Notes: a model not told the origin generated them from the sequence alone. Positions 51,787 through 61,802 are shown, numbered from the stretch's first letter. The stretch is DNA of 64,000 nucleotides from an uncultured Lachnospiraceae bacterium (GCA_951801955.1 CATOOV010000008.1:1-64000); one strand, 5' to 3'. Made by a program: numbers and translations.

Positions 51787-51881
51787 TAAATCATACCTCC
51801 TGTCGCTAATGTCATGATAGTATGTCTCATATAGGACAATACCCTTGAAATATCTGAATTTATGATACCGTTCTTTTTCAT
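51786..51881 (-). pseudogene. rbsD-rbsA fusion scar
   Basis: Right after rbsK a 31-codon ORF reads MKKNGIINSDISRVLSYMRHT then IMTLATGGMI and stop. The first 21 residues match the start of RbsD and the last ones look like the C-terminal end of the ribose ATPase RbsA. The stop overlaps the rbsC start (TAATG). I infer one deletion of nearly all of rbsD and rbsA, about 1.9 kb if both were of usual size. Confidence 0.7.
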
Positions 51882-51884
51882 CCT

Positions 51885-52775
51885 TTACTCCTCCATTGCT
51901 TTTTTTACTTCATCGCGGGACGGCATTCCTCCCTGCGCTCCAAATTTCTCTGTAGACAGCCCAGCCGCTGTATTGGCAAAAGCAAGGGCTTTTGCAATAT
52001 CCATCCCTTCTGTAACCGCTACCGTAAAGGCTCCATTCAAAGTGTCCCCAGCACCAGTGGTATCTACAACATTTGCTTTTCTCGCAGGCACCAGAATCAC
52101 TTCTCCGCTCTTAAGACATGTACTAACCCCCCTGGCTCCTTGTGTAATCACCAGTTTTTCAGGATATTTTTTCATCATTTCCTCAAAAAAAATGTTCTCG
52201 CCAAACAAAATTACGGCTTCATGTTCATTCGGCGTCAAATATGTTACTTTCTCCAAAATCTCTGGTTTTACCGGTCGTGCAGGTCCTGGATTCAAAACCA
52301 CCTTCACGCCATTTTCTGCACACAATCCAACCACATACTCAACCGTCTCTTGTGGTATTTCGTGCTGCAGCAGGACAATTTCACATTCCAGAAGGGAATC
52401 TTTTACTCCATTTACATAGTCTATGCCTACATAGTCATTGGTTCCTGCAACAACGATAATCGTATTGTCATTGTCTCCAACTGTGATCATTGCCAGTCCG
52501 GTTGGCGTCCCTGGAATTGTCTGAATACATTTTGTCTCAACGCCTGTTTCCTGCAGATTTTTTACGAGGCTTGCACCTGCAGCATCATCCCCTACGCATC
52601 CGAACATCTCAACTTGGGCGCCAAGTTTTGCCATGGCTACAGCCTGGTTCGCTCCCTTCCCCCCTGGAATGTACTTCAGATCTTCACCTTTTACCGTTTC
52701 TCCTTTGAGTGGAATCCGTTCTGCTTTTACCGTCATATCCATATTGATACTTCCGACTACCCCAATTTTTCCCAT
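51885..52775 (-). CDS. rbsK: Ribokinase
   Basis: This PfkB-family kinase of 296 residues phosphorylates ribose. It has the N-terminal VVGSINMDMTVKAERIPLKGETVKGEDLKYIPGGKGANQAVAMAKLG with the substrate-binding GGKGAN, and the C-terminal catalytic VVDTTGAGDTLNGAF with the base aspartate. It is intact although the transport genes that follow are broken, so it may still serve ribose from nucleosides. The start has AAAGGAG upstream. Confidence 0.95.
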   Translation of the reverse strand: MGKIGVVGSINMDMTVKAERIPLKGETVKGEDLKYIPGGKGANQAVAMAKLGAQVEMFGCVGDDAAGASLVKNLQETGVETKCIQTIPGTPTGLAMITVGDNDNTIIVVAGTNDYVGIDYVNGVKDSLLECEIVLLQHEIPQETVEYVVGLCAENGVKVVLNPGPARPVKPEILEKVTYLTPNEHEAVILFGENIFFEEMMKKYPEKLVITQGARGVSTCLKSGEVILVPARKANVVDTTGAGDTLNGAFTVAVTEGMDIAKALAFANTAAGLSTEKFGAQGGMPSRDEVKKAMEE

Positions 52776-53249
52776 AGCTCTTCATCTCCTTTATCAATCT
52801 TGTAATTTATATTATAAACATTTATATAAAATTTTCAATATTTTTTTGTATTTAATTTATATACCACCTATAATTCGTATATATTATACAGTTTTTAATT
52901 TATATTTTTATCTAATTTTACCATAATATATTTTTATTTCTAAGTTAATATTTGTTTATCCGCTTTCTAGGATTATCATTTTTATATAAATTTTTTATAA
53001 TATTTTATATAACCAGTTAATACAGCCAAATACCACACAGCAAGCTGACAGGACATGTCTTAGCTTGTTTTTCGCAAGTTCTCCCTAAGGAGCGGGAGAT
53101 TTGCTCCCAAAGGGCGCTTACCCTCGCGGCTGTCTGCACTCCGTTTCGGTCCATGCTTCACATACGCCGCTGGCGCATAGCACCGTCAAATATCTATGGA
53201 AACATTGCCATGTTCCTAAATGCCCTTTGGGTACATTGCTCGCGGAAAT
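52776..53249. other. AT-rich rbsK upstream region and structured GC patch
   Basis: 52796-53030 is extremely AT-rich with many TATAAT-like words and must hold the rbsK promoter; I cannot choose one with confidence. 53040-53240 is GC-richer and includes a small hairpin (TCTCCC..GGGAGA) and a family B scrap (TGCCCTTTGGGTAC) near 53222. No gene is seen. Confidence 0.45.
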
Positions 53250-53283
53250 AAACGCTTTAGCAATTCACATTACTAAAGCGTTT
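53250..53283 (-). terminator. Terminator after rbsR
   Basis: AAACGCTTTAG and CTAAAGCGTTT form an 11-base-pair stem with a 12-base loop, then ATTT on the minus strand, about 70 bases after the rbsR stop. Confidence 0.6.
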
Positions 53284-53354
53284 CAATGTAAAAAAATAGA
53301 ACCTCTGTATCCTTTTTCATACATCAGTCCTATATCACACTATAACTTCCTGTA

Positions 53355-54371
53355 TTAAGGCACACATCCTTTTTTTATTTCTTTTACGCTTTTGCGTTCT
53401 ATAAATTCCGCACAAACTTGAATTTTTACCTTTGCCTCACTAGTTTTGCCTTCCGCAGACAACAGCTCCCGAACCGCCCTTGCCCCCAGCTCCTGCTTAT
53501 ATACATGGACCGTAGACAGCGGCGGATCTGACACGATTCCATAAGCGATATCATCAAAACCTATCATGGAAATGTCTTCTGGTATCTGATAGCCATATTC
53601 CTTGATCGCCTGCATACTCCCAATTGCAATCACATCATTATCTGCAAAAAATGCCGTTGGCACCTCTTTTGTCCTTCCAAGGTATTCCTTCATCTTTTGA
53701 TATGCCGTCTCAATTCTGGTTCCAAGCGTTACAATGTATTCTGCCTGGACTGGATATCCATATTGGTTCATCACCTGATAATATCCCTTTTCACGAGACC
53801 GAAATGCCTGTATCCGAAATTCCCCTCGTAAATAACCGATTCTTGTATGTCCCTTTTGGACCAGATAGTCCATGGCTTCTATTGCCGCCTCTGTATCGTT
53901 GATTAATACGCTGTCAAATGCATACTTATCACTGCGCCCATCCAATAATACAATTCTGTTTTTTGCACTGGCATAGGGTTCATAATCTTCTTCAAGCATC
54001 TCCGTCCCCAAAAGTATTACTGCACCCTGCATATCTGTCAAAATATCAGAAAGCTGTTCCTGGTAATCTGGATCACTAATGTCCACATAACAGAATACCA
54101 TCTCATATCCCATAAGCTTTGCTTGGCGTTCCACTCCCTCAATCACAGCCGGATGAAAAAAGCTTTCGTCAATAATCAGCCCATTCCTTCGAAATATCAC
54201 AAAGCGGATTTTTGTAATTTCCTCTTCCATGCGATAGCCAAGTTCCTGTGCAGCTTTCAGAATCTTTTTTGCGGTTTCTTTATTTACTCCCTTTTTGCGG
54301 TTCAGCGCATTTGATACCGTAGACATTGAAAAACCGGTATCTTCACTGATTTTACGAATATTTACCTTCAT
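53355..54371 (-). CDS. rbsR: LacI family regulator, probable RbsR
   Basis: This 338-residue protein has the LacI helix-turn-helix (VNIRKISEDTGFSMSTVSNALNRKKGVNKETAKKI) and a periplasmic-binding ligand domain (PTAFFADNDVIAIGSMQAIKEYGYQIPEDISMIGFDD). It is the gene next to rbsK on the same strand, the usual place of the ribose operon repressor, though 580 bases separate them. Ligand specificity is inferred from context only. Confidence 0.88.
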   Translation of the reverse strand: MKVNIRKISEDTGFSMSTVSNALNRKKGVNKETAKKILKAAQELGYRMEEEITKIRFVIFRRNGLIIDESFFHPAVIEGVERQAKLMGYEMVFCYVDISDPDYQEQLSDILTDMQGAVILLGTEMLEEDYEPYASAKNRIVLLDGRSDKYAFDSVLINDTEAAIEAMDYLVQKGHTRIGYLRGEFRIQAFRSREKGYYQVMNQYGYPVQAEYIVTLGTRIETAYQKMKEYLGRTKEVPTAFFADNDVIAIGSMQAIKEYGYQIPEDISMIGFDDIAYGIVSDPPLSTVHVYKQELGARAVRELLSAEGKTSEAKVKIQVCAEFIERKSVKEIKKGCVP

Positions 54372-54523
54372 AACTTTTCAATCCTCTCATCTATTGACCA
54401 AAACATCAAATCATAAAAACCTGTCTGGCACATTTATGATTGGTGTAGTAAATATTATTATATCATATCTAAAAATTTTTAGAGTATAAAAATAAAAATT
54501 TTTGTAAATTATTTCGATATGCA

Positions 54524-54616
54524 CAGATTGCCAACTTAGACGGCTGCCCATGCTATGAGCCTACCACCCCCGCTGGTGGACAGCCTGATTTCCCTTGGCA
54601 GCCGCATCTGTTTAAA
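54524..54616. repeat. Intergenic inverted repeat
   Basis: CAGAT..CGGCTGCC on the left pairs with GGCAGCCG..ATCTG on the right; an inner CCACC..GGTGG hairpin sits between. It has no T run and no ORF. The rest of the 54372-54710 gap is AT-rich and has no gene. Confidence 0.5.
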
Positions 54617-54710
54617 AAAATATTCTGACGATTACAAGCAATATAGTAAAAATCAAGTTTATGGCAGTGCGTCTCACCTTATATGGAGAAAGGTTCCCCC
54701 TTCGTTCTTT

Positions 54711-55164
54711 TCATCTTTGGATTGACTTTGCCGTCTTCTTCACAGATTTATTCAATTGCTGGTACTGTTTTACCGCTTCCTTTGTCGCGCCTGCAAATTG
54801 TATATCCGTAGGAAATACCGCCACATAAGAAATCCCGTTCCACTTGCCAATCAGTTCATATTGTGGCAACTCCATATAAGTATCGTCTTTATATCTCATA
54901 ATGGAAAAAATCCATCCCTTACCGGTTTCCATATGGCACTTTTTTGAAGAAAATGCCACATAGGAACCATGTTTTTTATTTTTGTTTCTTTTTATCACAT
55001 AGTTGTTTTTCCAATTTGCCGGCAGCCTTACTGTAAAGTCAGAAGCGGCTTTGATTGTAATTTTCTTATCTTTGGATGCTGCCGTCCCCTTTCATAGACA
55101 GGGGGTACCCTGCCACAAGTGACAGGGCGATAACAACCGCCAGAAAAAAACGGAACTTTTTCAT
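54711..55164 (-). pseudogene. Secreted protein gene with one frameshift
   Basis: A GGAGG site precedes MKKFRFFLAVVIALSLVAGYPLSMKG, a signal peptide. One extra G in a GGGG run shifts the frame; the true continuation is TAASKDKKITIKAASDFTVRLPANWKNNYVIKRNKNKKHGSYVAFSSKK ... KSVKKTAKSIQR. The whole would be about 150 residues. I do not recognise the mature domain, but it resembles secreted proteins beginning with a short PANW-type strand. Confidence 0.7.
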
Positions 55165-55209
55165 AAAATCCTCCATTTCCTTTTTTGTTTTCACCGTAAA
55201 TCATGTCTG

Positions 55210-55903
55210 CTATTTTTTAATGTGAATGCTCTTTGCCGTGCTCCAAGCGCTTGTCAGCTTTTTTCCTTCCTCAAGCTTGTATGCCCTGATACACACATAA
55301 CTATTTCTTATTCTTTTTCAGTCCTTTTATGGTCGCTTTCGCACCTTTGGCATCCACAATCTTAGCACCTTTTTGAAACTTACTGTCCAAAGCATACTGG
55401 ACCTCATATCCTTTTGCGCCAGAAACTTTTTTGCTGGTAATCTGCGCTTTCTTTCCCTTGATGTTGGTAAGTTTGGAAATGGACGGTCTTTTGATTGTAG
55501 TAATTTTGAGATTCACCACACCCATATTTTTGTATTGATTGCCAACCAGCTTCGTCTTCTCCCACCAATCATAAGACTCGTTACCACTCACTGCAAGATA
55601 ATAAGTTCCTGTCGAAAGCATGGTATTGGAAGAAGACGCCTTCTGATAATATGTCTGACCTGTCACGTTAAAGGACGTGATATATTTATGGCTTGATTTA
55701 TACAGTGTCACCCCTGCAGCGCTAAGCGGAAATTTTCCGACTCCCAACGGATTTTCCAAGGACACCGAAATTTTTGCCCCAGTTCCTTCTGTTACCGAAA
55801 ATTTATACCAGCTTGTCCTAGTTGCGCTGCTCAAAAATCCACTCACTTTCTTGTCTGTGGAAATAGCTTTTGCCCTTGCCCAAAAGCCGTTCCATGGCGT
55901 CAT
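55210..55903 (-). pseudogene. PPC/Fn3-like secreted protein fragment, frameshifted
   Basis: The frame holds a PPC-like domain (WARAKAISTDKKVSGFLSSATRTSWYKFSVTEGTGAKISVSLEN ... LSTGTYYLAVSGNESYD) and then a fibronectin-like module (SISKLTNIKGKKAQITSKKVSGAKGYEVQYALDSKF). It stops at KKNKK by a one-base shift; the next frame continues CIRAYKLEEGKKLTSAWSTAKSIHIKK to a stop at 55210. The N-terminus with its signal peptide is lost and replaced by an ECF sigma remnant. Confidence 0.72.
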
Positions 55904-56045
55904 CTCCTGGAAGCATCATCCGCTTTTTCCTGATTTTCAATGCCTCATTTTTCGTAATCGTTGTAATCCAAGGCTTAAACTTATGTACATTCCTCAGTTG
56001 ATTCAAATTTTCGTATGCTTTCAAAAGGAATATTGGCAAATTGCA
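55900..56045 (-). pseudogene. ECF sigma factor fragment
   Basis: FLLKAYENLNQLRNVHKFKPWITTITKNEALKIRKKR is the end of region 2 and linker of an ECF sigma factor. Nothing upstream continues it, and downstream the sequence passes into the PPC fragment in another frame. A deletion probably joined two genes here. Confidence 0.6.
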
Positions 56046-56269
56046 CAAATGAGTGTAAAACGTTGTGACTTGTCCTGACAGTTCGAATTTCTTTGTGTTC
56101 TGTTTTTAAAGCGACAGCCCTATTTGAGGCGCAAACACAAAGGGTGGAAGATGTGTGTTTGCATTTTTCTTTCTTTCACCCTTTCCCACTTATCTTATAA
56201 CGAAAAAGAAACCAGAACTATATCTGTCTGGCATCTTTATATTTCTATTCTCTATTCATATCTTAAAAT

Positions 56270-56482
56270 TTATCTTGATTTTTTCTTAGTCGGAGTTTCT
56301 ATTCCCTTTTGACGTTCCAATTTACATATTACATCAGTTACCCGACTGTATACTTCAATAAAATCCGGTTTATTTTTTATGCCCTTCATTTTATTATAAG
56401 CTTCACCCAACTTGGCGATCTGAGTTTTATATGTTTCTAAATCCCCCCATTCCCTACCTGTTTCAGTCCATATTTGATACAA
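56270..56482 (-). other. ORF of 70 codons, unrecognised
   Basis: The frame reads MYQIWTETGREWGDLETYKTQIAKLGEAYNKMKGIKNKPDFIEVYSRVTDVICKLERQKGIE..., helical and charged, with coding-like composition. There is no ribosome binding site, and it lies directly after the eroded helicase-nuclease copy, so it may be a fragment of a larger lost gene. Confidence 0.35.
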
Positions 56483-56487
56483 TTCTT

Positions 56488-57955
56488 CTATTCATATCCC
56501 GAATATTCCGGTAAATGTTTCTTATCAAAACACGCATTGTAAGCAAAAAGCTTCCGCACACCATAAGTATCTAGCCACTCTTTAACCTCTTTTAAAGCCT
56601 GTCTTCTGCTTGTAACACAAGCCTTCTTTTCGTCAAATTGTAATGCATTTGAATATCTTCCACCTACTCTATATTCAGGAACAATTATATAATATACCGA
56701 GTCAATTTTTTTCTTAGTTTCTGAATCAGCAACTACTACACCTATCGACATTACCTCATCATTCCAATTTGTTTCAGTATCAATTACTGCAAATTTCCCC
56801 ATAGTATTTCTAGCTGACTTTTTCCAAGATAATTTATTTGTGGAATCTAATGGTATTCCGATTGGTTCATAATAGTTTTCAACTTTATATCTTCATCTAT
56901 TTGATAATTGTCAAAATAAACCGCCTCCTGATATATTCCAATACAGGGGGATAAATCTATTAAACCGTCTGTACTTTTTATTTCTATTATTGAATCATCT
57001 GTTTGTTCAAGCTTGTTAATTTTTAACAGTGAATAAGACCTTTCTACATCCTCTTTATATTTGAAATCAAACATTCCGCTTATATCCAAATCATCAAATT
57101 TCTCATTGGTTGGCAAAAAGGTTGAAAGCGTTTTTTCAGACAGCATAGCTTCATCCGGTTTCACAAAAATTATATGATTTTTTCCTCTGCTGGCTGCGAC
57201 ACAAAAAATATTTCTCAGAATAATATACGACTGCTGTGGTTTTGATATCCTTGTACTCCAATAACTTTCCGTAAAATCAAAAACAACGCAGATTTTTCAT
57301 TCCAACCCTTTACTGCTGTCATAAGTTGTAAATATTGCAGAATCTTCTCTTGGTACCGTCTTTCCCATCGAATCATTATCTGATATCGATGCATACACTG
57401 TATTCTTATTATATTTATTTGGATACCTTTCTTCTAAAATATTTAATGTGTCAGACATCGTTCCTGTTCTTGCTCCTAAACACAGAATATCCGCCGGAGT
57501 TTGATCTGACAAAAATGGTATCACATCTTCTTTTGACATTTCTGCCACCTTGCAGGAATTATTTACTCCGATGATTTGTTTTTTCCACACCCTTCCAAGC
57601 ATAGATGCTAAATTATTTGACAATCGGAAACATTGTGTAAACTTCAATCTAAGGTGTTCTTCCAGAAATTCCTTCATAAATGATTCAACATTTAATGTTG
57701 TTTTATCATATATTTTCTGCTCCATATCACCAACTGCAATAATCTGGATATCTGGATTGCAAGATTTCACCCATAGCAATAACTCTGCTAATTCCTGTTC
57801 AATATCCTGATACTCATCAATAATCAGAATATCATATTTTTTAACGAGCGGTTTTATCTGAATAACTTTCTGTATCAGATCCGAAACCCCAACTGATATA
57901 CCACGTTCCCATAAAATTTTATAACTGAAAATCTAAAGGTGTACCCATATCAAGC
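56488..57955 (-). pseudogene. Eroded second copy of the helicase-nuclease-exonuclease gene
   Basis: Read on the minus strand, a start with MGTPLDFQL is followed by a stop, then matches of the intact copy from about residue 90: SDLIQKVIQIKPLVKKYDILIIDEYQDIEQELAELLLWVKSCNPDIQIIAVGDMEQKIYD and onward. The Walker A segment is deleted; TGA replaces Arg in SSKGLE-R (57297); the region from about 430 to 590, with the RecB-type nuclease, is deleted and the frame shifts; the exonuclease part FAVIDTETNWNDEVMSIGVVVADS ends at HLPEYSGYE. At least four lesions make it nonfunctional. Confidence 0.88.
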
Positions 57956-58248
57956 TCTCCTGTTTCTCATCTTTGTATTTATCAATCTCATTGTAAAATC
58001 CGAACCATATGCTGCACCATTAAGTAGTATCTAAACTTATAAGATATTTTGATACCATACTATTATATCTTCAATTACTGAAAATTCCTACATATTTTAT
58101 ATAGATCAACAAAATTTTTTCAAAAGGAACAAAAAACATAGTAAATGATAAGGCATATATCATTTCATTCCAAAAACAGGAAAAGAAAGTATCATCGCCT
58201 CACATGATACTTCCTTTCCATTCTTAGCCTAAATCCATTTGCCTAACC

Positions 58249-58388
58249 TCACCCCGGCAAACTATCCCTCAGACACAGCACGCCCCAGCCAAGCTGTGGA
58301 TTGGGATATTCCAGCAGAATCGGCAGATGCCTTGCCCCCCGCAAGAGATATGCCTTCACTTTCTCCCCGTATGGTGCTGTCAAGTAAG
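58249..58388 (-). pseudogene. 3-prime end of an ORF cut at the recombinase element boundary
   Basis: LTAPYGEKVKAYLLRGARHLPILLEYPNPQLGWGVLCLRDSLPG then stop reads as coding sequence. Its frame enters from within three codons of the last recombinase stop, so it looks like the remainder of a chromosomal gene into which the element inserted. I do not recognise the family. The AT-rich 57956-58248 segment before it has no other feature. Confidence 0.4.
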
Positions 58389-58390
58389 GA

Positions 58391-60010
58391 CTAACAATTT
58401 TTTATACTTTTTTTAGATTTTTTCATTTTTTCTTTATAAACTATATCAAAGTGCGATTTCCCATATACATATATAGCTTCAATCCATTCATCCGCTACTT
58501 CTCTGGTAAGGCTTTCCATTCTCCCAGTGTATTCAACCTCTTCCTGATGTAAACTGCTTTCTTCTTCACGCCGCCCTCTTTCTTCCTGTATCTTTTGAAG
58601 CTGCTCACTTAATCTGCTTTCTTCCTCTCTCAATGCCTCCACCCTGTTCAGATATGTTCTCCGCTCCATCTGATCCAGTTTATATCGTTCATAAAGATAC
58701 TGCTTTTCTCTCTTTAATGAATCCTGTTTCTGCTCCAACACCATGCACACTTTTTTTATCTCTTTTACCGAATGGAATTTTGACTGATTATCGTCTGTCA
58801 TCAAAAAACCTGCATCAGGTTTCTGATCTTTTCTATCCAAAATTCCTTGCTCTAACTCCTGATTGATACGTTCCAGAACAGCCGCTTCCAGTTCCGGCTC
58901 CCTTAGCCGTTCACCGATACATCTGCTTTCCTGTTCATATGCCGCCTTTTGACAGGTAAAGCATGGCGTACTCTTGCATCTGATCCGCACCAAACTTCTT
59001 TTACAATGCCCACACCGCAGTTTGCCCAACAATATGCTCTCCTCTTTCCGGTTGTGCTTTTTCCCTTTCTGCCATCCATTGTTCTTTATCACTTCTGACG
59101 CCAGCAAAAACTCCTGCTCTGTAACGATAGCCTCATGCATATCCGGGACACATATCTGTTTTGCATCCGGCACCTGCCAAAAATGACTGCCGCCTACCTC
59201 TGTCACTTTGGTTCTTCCATTTACGATAGTTCCAAGATAAACCTTGTTCTGAAGAATTTTCCGAACCTTCCCACAATTCCAGTACCCTTCTTCATCCATG
59301 ATATGATACTGCTGTTTCTTCTGATTTTTATACCATCCTGGCGTTGGTATTTTTTCTTTATTTAATATTTGTGCTATTTTTCCAGTCCTGTATCCCTCAC
59401 AGGCCAGTTCGAAAATCCGTTTGACATACTGCGCCGCCACTTCATCCACGGCCAGGACTTTCTTATTCTCGGAAAACTGATAGCCAAACGGCGCCCTGGG
59501 ACCAATGAAATCGCCCCTCTTTCTCCTTACCAGCAATGAAGAACGCATTTTTTCAGACAAATCCTTGCTATACATGTCATAGAGAAGACTCTTGAAAGCA
59601 ATCTCAATCCCTCCGGTTGTTCCTACGTGATCGTTACTGTCGTATCCATCGTTGATCGCAATAAACCGGACTCCCATAAAAGGAAATATCTGTTCTAAGT
59701 AATCCCCCACTTCCAAATAATTTCTCCCAAACCTGGAAAGGTCTTTCACAATGATGCAGCATATTTTCCCTTCCCTGGCTAGCGACAGCATCTCTCTTAC
59801 TGCAGGTCGGTCAAAGTTTGTTCCACTGTATCCATCATCCACAAACTCCAACGGCTGTACAGCGGGATAAAGCTGTTTGTCACGGACATACCGTGCGATC
59901 AATTCTCTTTGATGGCTGATACTGTCACTCTCTGCTTTCGTATCATCCAATATTACGTCCCCATCTTCCACGGAAAGCCTGAAATATTCAGCCAGAAATT
60001 TCTCTGCCAT
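58391..60010 (-). CDS. Large serine recombinase 1
   Basis: This 539-residue site-specific recombinase starts at MAEKFLAEYFRLSVEDGD after a GAGG site; the longer ORF start has no support. The catalytic serine is in YFRLS (about residue 12). The resolvase domain continues (DDGYSGTNFDRPAVREML, VKDLSRFGRNYLEVGDY), then the recombinase domain (APFGYQFSENKK), a zinc ribbon (LRCGHCKRSL ... CFTCQKA), and a C-terminal coiled coil. By family it integrates and excises a mobile element. It overlaps the recombinase 2 stop by 23 bases. Confidence 0.93.
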   Translation of the reverse strand: MAEKFLAEYFRLSVEDGDVILDDTKAESDSISHQRELIARYVRDKQLYPAVQPLEFVDDGYSGTNFDRPAVREMLSLAREGKICCIIVKDLSRFGRNYLEVGDYLEQIFPFMGVRFIAINDGYDSNDHVGTTGGIEIAFKSLLYDMYSKDLSEKMRSSLLVRRKRGDFIGPRAPFGYQFSENKKVLAVDEVAAQYVKRIFELACEGYRTGKIAQILNKEKIPTPGWYKNQKKQQYHIMDEEGYWNCGKVRKILQNKVYLGTIVNGRTKVTEVGGSHFWQVPDAKQICVPDMHEAIVTEQEFLLASEVIKNNGWQKGKKHNRKEESILLGKLRCGHCKRSLVRIRCKSTPCFTCQKAAYEQESRCIGERLREPELEAAVLERINQELEQGILDRKDQKPDAGFLMTDDNQSKFHSVKEIKKVCMVLEQKQDSLKREKQYLYERYKLDQMERRTYLNRVEALREEESRLSEQLQKIQEERGRREEESSLHQEEVEYTGRMESLTREVADEWIEAIYVYGKSHFDIVYKEKMKKSKKSIKNC

Positions 60011-61802
60011 AATCCTCACCTCTTTCCGCTGGCTGGTCAGCCAAAGATATCCGCAACGCCTGATCATATGGGGCATGTTTTCCACCATGCTCCTTGCCCA
60101 TAACTTCACTGCTGCTCTGCAGCAGCGAAGTTAAATACTCATACTCACTGCGAAAACGAAACCTGATATGGATTCTTTTATCCTCATATACTTCCACCTT
60201 TTCCAACAGGCTTACCGCCATATCCCTTGTAAGCTCTTTTGCATCCCGAAAATTCAGAAAGGCTTTCAGCCAGCGGTTTTCTCCACTCATACATTGCTTA
60301 AGATTATCCAGTTCGGTTTGTTTATTGTCCAATTCTGTTTCCAATTCAGAAATCTTTCCTGTATATCTTTCTTTCGCAGTTAAATATTCGTCTTTTGTCA
60401 AAATACCCTGTTTCAAATCTTCATAAATACTGGTTTTCAAATATACATATCTTTGAAGTTCACCCCTTGCCTGCTCCGTTTCCTTCTTTTTCATCCTGTA
60501 AACCGCAGACTGTCTATCCGATTTTTTCATTCGTTCCAGCGCGCTGCCGGCTTCTACGGACAATTCTATCTGCATCTTTATCTGTTTCAGCACCAGATCA
60601 AAAATTTTATAATCTACAATGGAGGATGTATTGCACTTTGCCTGGGAATGACCATAGACCAAGCCGCAGTAAAAATAGTACCATACCTTTCCATTCCTCA
60701 CATCTTTATTCCTCCACATCGCATGATGGCAGATTCCGCACACCAGAATCCCTTCCAGTACATTTCCATATCCCGGTCCGCCCTGCCTGTCCTTCCATAC
60801 TTTCCGGTTCTTTTCCCGGATTTCCTGTACTTTTTGGAATGCCTCCCTGTCAATGATTGCCGGATGTGCATTTTCTATGACTTCCCATGCAGCTTCTTCT
60901 TTTTTACCCCGCTTTTCCCTGGAATAAATGGAACGGTTATATTTCCCCTGCACCAAATCCCCGGCATACGCCCTGTTATATAGAATCCGGCTGACTGCTT
61001 CCGGCTGCCATAAAATATGGCTGCAGTCCTTATACTTTTTCAAGCCCTGTTCCCCCGCATATCTGCTGGGGGACGGGATGCCCTCCTGGTTCAGTATGCG
61101 GGCAATTTTATAAGCGCTTATCCCGTCTGTCTTCATTTCAAAAATCCACCTGACAACCTCTGCCGCCGATTCATCTATCACATAATGATTATGTTTCAAG
61201 ACATACCCATATGGAGCCTTCCCGCCTATGAACTGCCCCTGTTCCTTTTTCACACGGAACGCTGACATGACTTTATTCGATATATCTTTTGAATAGTAAT
61301 CGTTTGCCAGGTTTTTAAATTCTGTAATCAATTCTTTCGGGGGAAAAATCTCTCCTGCGCTGTCAAAACGGTCATTGACTGCAATGAAACGGATGCCCAG
61401 GAATGGAAATATTTTCTCCAGATAATCCCCTGCTTCCAGATAGTTCCTTGCAAACCGGGAAAGATCTTTCACAATAATGCAGTTAATCTTACCGCATTTT
61501 GCGTCCTCCATCATCCGTTCCCATCCCGGCCTTTCGAAATCAGTCCCTGTCTGCCCATTATCCATATAAGTTTCAACCACTTTCATCTTTTCAAATTGTT
61601 TTACAAATTCCAATAAAAACTCAAGCTGGTTATCTATCCCGTCTGCACTTCTGCCTCCATTATCTTCATCTGACAAACGGACATACAGCCCTGCTTCCAC
61701 GGCAGGCGGTTTAAGCTGGTCTGCCGCTTTTCCTTCTTCCTGCCGGATGGCATCAAGATATCCCCGAAGGGGATTCCCCTGCTTTCTACTCGTCCTTGCC
61801 AT
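59988..61802 (-). CDS. Large serine recombinase 2
   Basis: This 604-residue recombinase starts at MARTSRKQGNPLRG after AAGGAGGG. It has an N-terminal extension of about 35 residues before AGLYVRLSDEDNGG with the catalytic serine, then VKDLSRFARNYLEAGDYLEKIFPFLG, KAPYGYVLKHNHY, and a zinc ribbon (LVCGICHHAMWRN). The coiled-coil C-terminus is clear. It overlaps both neighbours, so the three recombinases are translated as a coupled set. Confidence 0.93.
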   Translation of the reverse strand: MARTSRKQGNPLRGYLDAIRQEEGKAADQLKPPAVEAGLYVRLSDEDNGGRSADGIDNQLEFLLEFVKQFEKMKVVETYMDNGQTGTDFERPGWERMMEDAKCGKINCIIVKDLSRFARNYLEAGDYLEKIFPFLGIRFIAVNDRFDSAGEIFPPKELITEFKNLANDYYSKDISNKVMSAFRVKKEQGQFIGGKAPYGYVLKHNHYVIDESAAEVVRWIFEMKTDGISAYKIARILNQEGIPSPSRYAGEQGLKKYKDCSHILWQPEAVSRILYNRAYAGDLVQGKYNRSIYSREKRGKKEEAAWEVIENAHPAIIDREAFQKVQEIREKNRKVWKDRQGGPGYGNVLEGILVCGICHHAMWRNKDVRNGKVWYYFYCGLVYGHSQAKCNTSSIVDYKIFDLVLKQIKMQIELSVEAGSALERMKKSDRQSAVYRMKKKETEQARGELQRYVYLKTSIYEDLKQGILTKDEYLTAKERYTGKISELETELDNKQTELDNLKQCMSGENRWLKAFLNFRDAKELTRDMAVSLLEKVEVYEDKRIHIRFRFRSEYEYLTSLLQSSSEVMGKEHGGKHAPYDQALRISLADQPAERGEDYGREISG

